Of a stretch of DNA of 12,057 nucleotides, positions 1 to 8,674 are shown one piece after another. The first letter of the stretch is position 1. Each line of letters begins with the position of its first letter. Position numbers and translations under genes: made by a program. Source of the stretch: an uncultured Ideonella sp. (lineage in GTDB: Bacteria > Pseudomonadota > Gammaproteobacteria > Burkholderiales > Burkholderiaceae); contig CAMLGG010000163.1 of NCBI GenBank assembly GCA_946479475.1, forward strand, positions 1 through 12,057. The letters run 5' to 3'. The notes beneath the pieces were generated by a model. The model saw only the letters and a program-made list of their open reading frames with translations. It did no database searches and was not told where the DNA came from.

Positions 1-2727
<2,727 letters not shown>

Positions 2728-2733
2728 CTGCAT

Positions 2734-2739
2734 CACCTC
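2734..2739 (-). promoter_or_regulatory. Ribosome binding site deciding the GH2 start
   Basis: GAGGTG on the minus strand lies 6 nt before ATG 2727. An in-frame ATG at 2733 directly abuts this site and is too close to use it. The one at 2709 is 24 nt away and has no purine run of its own, so 2727 is the best start. Confidence 0.6.
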
Positions 2740-2750
2740 ACGAAACGGCC

Positions 2751-2781
2751 CGGCTGCCCGATGCAGGCGGCCGGGCAGCCG
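2751..2781 (-). repeat. Perfect 10-bp inverted repeat (hairpin) in the GH97-GH2 gap
   Basis: The arms CGGCTGCCCG (2751-2760) and CGGGCAGCCG (2772-2781) are perfect reverse complements around an 11-nt loop. The hairpin would form in the mRNA between the GH97 stop and the GH2 ribosome binding site. The minus-strand sequence after it (GGCCGTTTCG) has no T-run, so it does not look like an intrinsic terminator. A role in mRNA processing, stability or partial attenuation between the two genes is inference. Confidence 0.5.
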
Positions 2782-2805
2782 TCCGGGGTCCTCGATGATG
2801 GGCCG

Positions 2806-4776
2806 TCAAGGGGCGGGCTCGAGGATCACCGCGGCGCCGCCGGCGGCCGCCAGGCGCAGTGTCAGCACGTCGCCACGGCGCACGGTTCGCACGCTGCGCT
2901 TGAGCTCGCGCGCCACCTCGCCGTCCTCCCAGACGGTCGCCCGCCAGCGACCCGGCGGGAGGAAGTCGAGCGGCACGCGCGAGGTGCGGGCCTCGTCGCC
3001 CGTCATGGCGCCGAGGTACCAGTCACGGCCTTGCCGCCGCGCCAGGACGATGTCGCGCCCGGGCTCGCCCTGCAGGAAGCGCGTCTCGTCCCAGGCCGTG
3101 GGCACGCGGCGGATGAAGTCGAAGCCGGGCTCGCCGCGGTAAGCGGCAGGGTCGTCCGAGACCATCTGCAGCGGGCTTTCGTAGACGACGTACATCGCCA
3201 GCGCCTGGCCGCGCGTCGTCTGCACCAGCGGCATCTCGGCGCGGATCTCGAAGTCGGCCGGCGTGCCGTTGCGGAAGCCGCCGGGCGTGTAGTCCATCGG
3301 GCCGGCGAGCATGCGCGTGTACGGCAGCGTCACGTTGTGCCGAGGCGTGACGCGCTTGTCCATCTTGTTCCACTCGGCGCCCAGAACGCCCTCCTGGGTG
3401 ATGTAGTTCGGGTAGCTGCGGTTCAGGCCCGCCGGCACGTAGGCGCCGTGCAGGTCCAGCAGCAGGTGGCGTTGCGCGGTCGCGGCCGCCATGCGCTGGT
3501 AGAACGCCACGACCTCCTGGTCGTCCCGGTTCATGAAGTCGATCTTGACGCCCTTGATGCCCCAGCGGGCATAGGTGTCCAGCACCTCGTCCATGCGCTT
3601 GCGGACGTGCTCCCAGTGGGCCCAGAGCAGCAGCCCCACGCCCTTGGCTGCGGCGTACTGAACCAGCCCGGGCATGTCGATGCCGTCGGCGGCACGGGTG
3701 ATGTCGGTCTCGGGATGGGCCTCGCAGCAGCCTTTCTCGCCAAAGGCCCAGCCGGCGTCGATGACGTAGTACGGGAAGCCGGCCTCCGCGGCGAAGTCGA
3801 TGAAGCGCTTGTAGGCCGCCATGTCGGGCTTCACGCCGGCCAGCGGGCCCGACCACCAGTCCCAGGCCGCCTTGCCGGGCCTGACCCAGCTGAAGTCGCC
3901 CTCGGGCGGCGGATTCAGGTTGCCGACGAGCTGCGAGGGGATCATGTCGCCGACGCGGTCGGCCAGCATCACCACGCGCCAGGCCGTGCGCAGGCCGCCG
4001 GCGGAGACATAGGCCGCTCCCGCGCGATGGGGCACGGCGGACAGGCGCACGCGCAGTGCTTCACCCTCTCGGCGCAGCGACGCGCCGGCGTAGCCATCGA
4101 GATGGGCCTGGGTGATGGCGAAGGCCGTGCGGCCCGAGCGCGTGGTGCAGACCAGCGGCACGTCGTAGGCCTGGTCCGGGGCGAACTGCGACAGGCGCAG
4201 GCGCCCGAAGGGCATCTCGTGCGCGCCGTCGAGCTGGCTCGGCAGGCACTCCGGATCGCCCGGCAGGACGAAGGCGGTCTTCTCTCCGTTCAGGCGCACC
4301 GGCGCCGGATCGTCGATGCGATAGCGGAACGCGACGCCGTCGTCATAGGCCCGCACGTCGAGGATGAGCTTGCGGCCGGGCGCGGCCGTCTCGCGAAAGC
4401 TCAGCGTCGCGCCGCGGTAGTGGTCGCGTGCGCTGGCCGCCTTGGTCGCGACCAGGGGGATGGTGCGATCGACGGCGAGGTCCTGCCTGTGCTCCAGCGC
4501 CAGCGGGCCGAGCGGCGCCGCGCCTTCGAGCTCCAGCCCGAGGGAAGAGTCGCCGATGACGGTGTCGCCCCGGCGCGTGACGGAGAACGCTGCGCCGTCG
4601 CCGGCGATGCGGATCGCGACGCGGCCATCGGGCGAGGCGATCACGGCGTCCGGCGCCTGCGCGGCCGCTGCCGCGAAGGCCCACGGCAGGGCGCAGGCCG
4701 CGAGCAGCGCCGACCGGTGCGCGCTGCACATCCGACGCAGTCGCGCTGCGGTGAATCCGAAGTTCTTGTTCATCAT
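2806..4776 (-). CDS. GH97 retaining glycosidase, alpha-galactosidase-like
   Basis: The product is 656 aa, a usual GH97 length. It has a signal peptide with an Arg-rich n-region and an Ala-rich core ending near AAAQA (about residue 41), an N-terminal beta-sandwich (about 43-285), the catalytic TIM barrel (about 290-560) and a C-terminal beta domain to the end. GH97 holds inverting alpha-glucosidases (SusB type) and retaining alpha-galactosidases. This one reads as retaining: GVKIDFMNRDD puts an Asp (D413) at the position of the nucleophile of the Bacteroides retaining enzyme. LHGAYVPAG has Gly where SusB has a base Glu. TQEGVLGAEW gives E462 (probable Ca2+ ligand) and E468 (probable acid/base, 55 residues after D413 as in the retaining prototype). 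Alpha-galactosidase is the best guess; beta-L-arabinopyranosidase would also suit this class. It starts 14 nt after the DUF418 stop. No Shine-Dalgarno is visible before the tandem ATGATG, so translational coupling is likely. ATG 4731 is an alternative start but also lacks one. The long open frame upstream of 4776 overlaps the DUF418 gene and is a high-GC artefact. Confidence 0.93.
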   Translation of the reverse strand: MMNKNFGFTAARLRRMCSAHRSALLAACALPWAFAAAAAQAPDAVIASPDGRVAIRIAGDGAAFSVTRRGDTVIGDSSLGLELEGAAPLGPLALEHRQDLAVDRTIPLVATKAASARDHYRGATLSFRETAAPGRKLILDVRAYDDGVAFRYRIDDPAPVRLNGEKTAFVLPGDPECLPSQLDGAHEMPFGRLRLSQFAPDQAYDVPLVCTTRSGRTAFAITQAHLDGYAGASLRREGEALRVRLSAVPHRAGAAYVSAGGLRTAWRVVMLADRVGDMIPSQLVGNLNPPPEGDFSWVRPGKAAWDWWSGPLAGVKPDMAAYKRFIDFAAEAGFPYYVIDAGWAFGEKGCCEAHPETDITRAADGIDMPGLVQYAAAKGVGLLLWAHWEHVRKRMDEVLDTYARWGIKGVKIDFMNRDDQEVVAFYQRMAAATAQRHLLLDLHGAYVPAGLNRSYPNYITQEGVLGAEWNKMDKRVTPRHNVTLPYTRMLAGPMDYTPGGFRNGTPADFEIRAEMPLVQTTRGQALAMYVVYESPLQMVSDDPAAYRGEPGFDFIRRVPTAWDETRFLQGEPGRDIVLARRQGRDWYLGAMTGDEARTSRVPLDFLPPGRWRATVWEDGEVARELKRSVRTVRRGDVLTLRLAAAGGAAVILEPAP

Positions 4777-4790
4777 GGTGGGTGAGGGGA

Positions 4791-6035
4791 TCAGTCGGCG
4801 AGCGGCGAGACGGCCGTTCGTGAAGGTGAAGGGGGTGTTGCAGCGATCCTGCGCATCGGCACGGCGGTGGTCCTGAGCGTCGCGGCGCGCCAGAGCCACT
4901 CCAGCGGCCCGTAGCGGAAGCGCTTCATCCACCAATGGGCGAAGGCGCACTGGACGACGAACACGGCGAGGCCGAAGAACACCGCGTGGAACGGCCCGAC
5001 CGTCCGGTACATGCCCAGGCCGAAGCCGTAGAAGAAGGGCACGCCGAACAGGGCCTGGCTGGTGTAGCCGGTCAGGCTCATGCGCCCATACGGCGCGAGC
5101 ATGCCGAGCACGGCGCGGCCGCGCGCGGCCTGGTACAGCAGGACGAAGCCGCCGGCCCACAGGGCCGTCTGGGTGAAGTTGCCATACATGCCGAGCAGCT
5201 CGTCGACGACGTGCCGCCGCATGCCGGCCAGCTCCAGCGTGGCGACCCCGCGGCGCGCAAGCCACGTCAACGCGAAGCCCGCGGCCCCGCCGACCAGCGC
5301 CTGCCAGGCCAGGCGGCGCAGTCGCGGCGCGTCGTGCAGCACGCCGCTGCGCCCGATGAGCAGGCCGCAGACGAACAGGCCCAGCATCTGCGTGTAGCGA
5401 CCGGTCTCGATCACCCACCACCACTTCGCGGCCTGGCCGGTCCAGCTGTTCATGCGGACGACGTCGGCCAGGCTGCCGTTGGCGAACACTGGATCGGTCT
5501 GGCCGTAAAGGCTCCAGTAGCGCGGCGCGGCCGGCTCGAAGGCCGGGTCGGAGGCGACACGCCACACGTCCACCCACTGCGGCAGCTGGAGCAGAAGCAG
5601 CATCGCCATCAGGCCCAGCGCGCGCGAGGGCAGGCGGTTCAGCAGCACCAGCGGCACGCCCAGGGCCGCGATGACGGTGAGGATGTCGCCGCAGAACAGC
5701 AGCCCGTGCACGTAGCCGATGGCCGCGAGAACGGCCAGCCGCCAGGCGAAGCGTCCCGAGGCGTGCCGGCTGCTCTTCTGCCATCCCTGCAGCGCGATGA
5801 AGAAGCTCAGCCCGAACAGCAGCGCGAAGATCGCGTAGGCCTTGCCGCCGAACAGGAAGTAGGCGGCGCCGGTCACCGAGTCGTCGAGCTGCTGGAGCCA
5901 GGCGGGACGGCCTTCCGGCATGTGCATGAAGTCCCAATGCTCGACCGCATGCAGCAGCAGGATGCCGAACAGCGCCGAGCCGCGCAGCGCGTCGACGAGC
6001 TCCAGGCGTTGCGGGGCCGGCGGCGTCTCAGCCAA
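4791..6035 (-). CDS. DUF418/YeiB-like polytopic membrane protein, possible acyltransferase-like
   Basis: With the TTG start the product is 414 aa, typical for YeiB-like proteins. It has many hydrophobic segments separated by short Arg-rich loops, so it is an inner-membrane protein. The C-terminal DUF418 domain is recognisable from APYGRMSLTGYTSQALFG (about 311-330) and the closing HWWMKRFRYGPLEWLWR (about 366-382), both near-canonical. The N-terminus, LVDALRGSALFGILLLH, contains R18 and H29 spaced as R-x10-H, a motif known from acyltransferase-3 membrane proteins. DUF418 proteins have no firmly established reaction; moving acyl groups across the membrane is an inference from this resemblance. 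Start choice: TTG 6035 has GGAGGT 5 nt upstream, begins just before the DALRG motif, and overlaps the GH31 gene by only 8 nt. An in-frame ATG at 6107 would add 24 residues of low-complexity appearance inside GH31. Its place between glycosidase genes implies co-expression with glycan breakdown. Confidence 0.87.
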   Translation of the reverse strand: MAETPPAPQRLELVDALRGSALFGILLLHAVEHWDFMHMPEGRPAWLQQLDDSVTGAAYFLFGGKAYAIFALLFGLSFFIALQGWQKSSRHASGRFAWRLAVLAAIGYVHGLLFCGDILTVIAALGVPLVLLNRLPSRALGLMAMLLLLQLPQWVDVWRVASDPAFEPAAPRYWSLYGQTDPVFANGSLADVVRMNSWTGQAAKWWWVIETGRYTQMLGLFVCGLLIGRSGVLHDAPRLRRLAWQALVGGAAGFALTWLARRGVATLELAGMRRHVVDELLGMYGNFTQTALWAGGFVLLYQAARGRAVLGMLAPYGRMSLTGYTSQALFGVPFFYGFGLGMYRTVGPFHAVFFGLAVFVVQCAFAHWWMKRFRYGPLEWLWRAATLRTTAVPMRRIAATPPSPSRTAVSPLAD

Positions 6036-8673
6036 GACGGACCTCCATGGCACGGCCGGTGTAGAGGACTTCGTGCAGCGGGGTCGAATGCAGCAGTGGC
6101 CGGCCATCGCCGGCGCGGTGCAGGCGCAGGCGCTGTGTCGCGCGCATGCCTTCGAAGCGACCGCTGCGGGCCCCGAGCCGCAGCACGCCGCGGCGGTCGT
6201 CCCACTCCAGCCGAATCACGCTGAGGCCCCCCTTCTCGTAGGCGTAGTCCAGGCCGCTGTCCTCATAGAGATCGAACGCACCGTCGCGGCCGGGCACGAT
6301 GTACAGGTCGATGACCTCGCCGGTCGCATCGGCGGTGGACTGCAGCACCGGCCCGAGCGGCAGGATGCTGCCCGCGCGCAGGTGCAGCGGAATGCGCTCG
6401 AGCGGCGTGGGCACCTCGTGCGTGCGGCCGCCGGTGCGCCGCTCGCCAGTCCAGAAATCGACCCAGCCTCCCGGTGACTGCGGCAGATAGACGGGCCACG
6501 TGGCGGCGTCGGGCGCGAAGACCGGTGCGACGTGCAGGGCACGCCCGAACAGGTAGCTGTGCGCCTGGTCCAGCGCGCGCTCGTCGCGTGGGAAGTCGAA
6601 CACCAGCGGACGCATGATCGGCACGCCCTTGGCGTGCACCTCGTGGGCGACGCTGTAGAGGTACGGCAGCATCCGGTAGCGCAGTTCCAGGTACTGCCGC
6701 GCCAGCGTCTCGACCTTCTCGCCGTATCGCCAGAACTCGGTGTCCGTCATGTAGCCATGCACGCGCTGCAGCGGCAGGAAGGTCGCGTACTGGAACCAGC
6801 GCACCAGGCGCTCGTGATAGGCCTTGTCGGTGTACTGGCCGTCGCCGGGCCGGAAGAAGCCGCCGGCGTCCACGGTCCAGTAGGCGTATCCGGCCGCGGC
6901 CATGTTCAGGCCGGCGGGGATCTGCCGCTTCAGCGTGGCCCAGTCGTTGCCGATGTCGCCCGACCAGGTCGCCGCCGCATGGCGTTGCTGGCCCGGGAAG
7001 GCCGAGCGCGTGAGGATCATCACCCGCTGGCCAGGCGCCGCTTCGCGCTGGCCCTCGTAGACGGTCCGCGTCACGTGCCAGGGGTAGCTCAGGCGCACGC
7101 GCTCGCCGCGGCCGGCGGCGGTGCGGCGGCCCACCAGGTCGTCGTTTTCGGGCTCGGTGGCGTCCTGCCACCAGGAGTCGATGCCGAGCTTGAGCAGGCG
7201 CTCGCGTTGCTGCCGCCAGTAGAACGCCGCGGCCTTGGGATCGAAGAAGTCGACCCAGTCTGTGCCCTCGATGTAGTGGCCGGCGGCGGCGGTGGCGCGG
7301 CCGAGCTCGCTGTCACGGGCGATCTTCGACCAGACCGACAACATGAAGCGCCCGTCCAGCTCGTGGACCTGGCGCATCAGCGCGGCCGGGTCGGGGTAGT
7401 GCTCCTCGTCGAAGCGCATCGCGTTCCAGCCGTGGCGGCCCCAGTACTGCCAGTCCTGCACCATCACGTCGACCGGCAGCTTGCGGCGGCGGAATTCGCG
7501 CAGCGTGTCGACGATCTCCTGCGACGAGTGGAAGCGTTCCCGGCAGTGGATGTAGCCATAGGCCCAGCGCGGCATCATCGGCGTGGCGCCTGAAATCTCG
7601 CGGTAGCCCTCGAATACCTCGTCGGCACTCGGCCCGGCGATCACGACATAGTCGATCGCATCGGCCACCGGCGAACGCCAGGTCGTGCGGGCTTGCACGG
7701 GCCCGAAGTGCAGCGAAGGGTTGTCTTGCTCGTCGGCCTGCACTAGCACGCGGTGCTCGCCCGCCGGCAGATCGACGACGAAGCCGACCGTCGGCGGCAG
7801 CCAGTGATTGGCCACCTCGACGCAGGATTTGCCGTCGATCTCCACCGAGTGGCGCGAACCCATGCCGCGGCCCACGTCCAGCAGGAAGGCGAAACGACCG
7901 GCTGCCTCGGTGCGGAACCTGCCATCGAAGCTTGCTCCTTTGCGTGCCACCTGGGCATTGCCGTCCGTGGTTGTCACGTCCACGAGCTCGGCCTTGCCGT
8001 CGGCGCCGGCGCGGGTCAACGCCACGCGCTGCTCCGGCGTGTTCAGCTCGGCCATGCCGTTGTTGTGCCAGAGCAGGCCATAGCCGCGGCTGGACAGCAG
8101 GAACGGCAGGCTGATCTGCGTGTTCACCTGCGTCAGGCGGCGCGGCGGGCCTCGCAGGTCCAGCGCACCGTCCTGGAAGCAGCCCGTGCCGTACAGGCGC
8201 TCGCCGGGCGGCGAGTCGAAGGCCTGCTCGGCCACGAACACCGGCTCTTCGCCGAGCAGCGACGGCGTCAGGCGCCGGGCGCCCGGCGCTTCGCCGAGCA
8301 GCAGGGCACCGAGGCGGTCGAAGAAGCGCGGCGTCGCAGTCTCGTCGTCGATCTCGCAGCGGATGTGCTGCAGGGCGAGGCGGGTCTTGCCAGCATCGCG
8401 GGACTGCCGCAGAGCCGGCGTCTTGCGGCCAGGCAACAGCACGAGGCTTTCAGGCGGCGCCTGGCCCGAGTTGGCCGACGGCAGGAAGCGCACGCGCAAG
8501 GCCCGCTCGCTGAGCGCGCTGATCTGCAGAGTGCCCCGGGGCGTTTCGAGCGACCAATCGGAGGCTCCGTGCGGCCTCTCGGCGACGACCCCGGTGGCCG
8601 ATGCGGCGAGCGGGCAGGCCGCTCCCGCCATGGCTGCCTTCACAGCCGCACGCCGCGAAAGGGAGGGTTCCAT
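6028..8673 (-). CDS. GH31 alpha-xylosidase-like enzyme, Tat-exported
   Basis: The product is 881 aa and complete. The N-terminus SRRAAVKAAMAG is a twin-arginine signal, with an Ala-rich h-region ending near residue 31, so it should be exported folded. An N-terminal GH31 beta-sandwich follows. It is interrupted at about 225-330 by a carbohydrate-binding-like stretch (FDGRFRTEAAGRFAFLLDVG through LPAGEHRVLVQAD) that resembles the PA14 insertion of the Cellvibrio alpha-xylosidase Xyl31A. The TIM barrel starts at about 345 (WAYGYIHCRERFHS, then DVMVQDWQYWG). D504 in WWQDATEPE is the expected nucleophile and D573 in WSGDIGNDW the acid/base; WTVDAGGFF follows as in GH31. C-terminal beta domains run from about 680. 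GH31 alpha-xylosidases release alpha-1,6-xylose from xyloglucan oligosaccharides; alpha-glucosidase or transglucosidase activity is possible. The gene begins 1 nt after the GH95 stop, so the two are probably translationally coupled; only a weak GAG lies upstream. The start choice is secure because it gives the Tat motif. Confidence 0.93.
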   Translation of the reverse strand: MEPSLSRRAAVKAAMAGAACPLAASATGVVAERPHGASDWSLETPRGTLQISALSERALRVRFLPSANSGQAPPESLVLLPGRKTPALRQSRDAGKTRLALQHIRCEIDDETATPRFFDRLGALLLGEAPGARRLTPSLLGEEPVFVAEQAFDSPPGERLYGTGCFQDGALDLRGPPRRLTQVNTQISLPFLLSSRGYGLLWHNNGMAELNTPEQRVALTRAGADGKAELVDVTTTDGNAQVARKGASFDGRFRTEAAGRFAFLLDVGRGMGSRHSVEIDGKSCVEVANHWLPPTVGFVVDLPAGEHRVLVQADEQDNPSLHFGPVQARTTWRSPVADAIDYVVIAGPSADEVFEGYREISGATPMMPRWAYGYIHCRERFHSSQEIVDTLREFRRRKLPVDVMVQDWQYWGRHGWNAMRFDEEHYPDPAALMRQVHELDGRFMLSVWSKIARDSELGRATAAAGHYIEGTDWVDFFDPKAAAFYWRQQRERLLKLGIDSWWQDATEPENDDLVGRRTAAGRGERVRLSYPWHVTRTVYEGQREAAPGQRVMILTRSAFPGQQRHAAATWSGDIGNDWATLKRQIPAGLNMAAAGYAYWTVDAGGFFRPGDGQYTDKAYHERLVRWFQYATFLPLQRVHGYMTDTEFWRYGEKVETLARQYLELRYRMLPYLYSVAHEVHAKGVPIMRPLVFDFPRDERALDQAHSYLFGRALHVAPVFAPDAATWPVYLPQSPGGWVDFWTGERRTGGRTHEVPTPLERIPLHLRAGSILPLGPVLQSTADATGEVIDLYIVPGRDGAFDLYEDSGLDYAYEKGGLSVIRLEWDDRRGVLRLGARSGRFEGMRATQRLRLHRAGDGRPLLHSTPLHEVLYTGRAMEVRLG
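6041..6046 (-). promoter_or_regulatory. Ribosome binding site for the TTG start of the DUF418 gene
   Basis: GGAGGT on the minus strand lies 5 nt before TTG 6035, inside the last codons of the GH31 gene (the ATGGAGGTC that encodes M-E-V). Strength and spacing favour TTG over the upstream ATG at 6107. The 8-nt overlap with the GH31 stop fits translational coupling. Confidence 0.65.
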
Positions 8674-8674
8674 G

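Noticed and set aside
2751..2781. Intrinsic terminator between GH97 and GH2
   Set aside because: The stem is strong, but no T-run follows on the minus strand and a ribosome binding site and gene follow at once.
4777..5937. Upstream extension of the GH97 frame to a 1043-residue protein
   Set aside because: The extension lies inside the DUF418 gene in another frame and is Arg/Ala-rich without domains. The signal peptide near 4776 marks the real start.
4935..7593. Plus-strand open frames opposite the DUF418 and GH31 genes (4935-6224, 6532-7593)
   Set aside because: These are complementary-frame artefacts rich in Ala, Arg, Gln and His with no recognisable motif.
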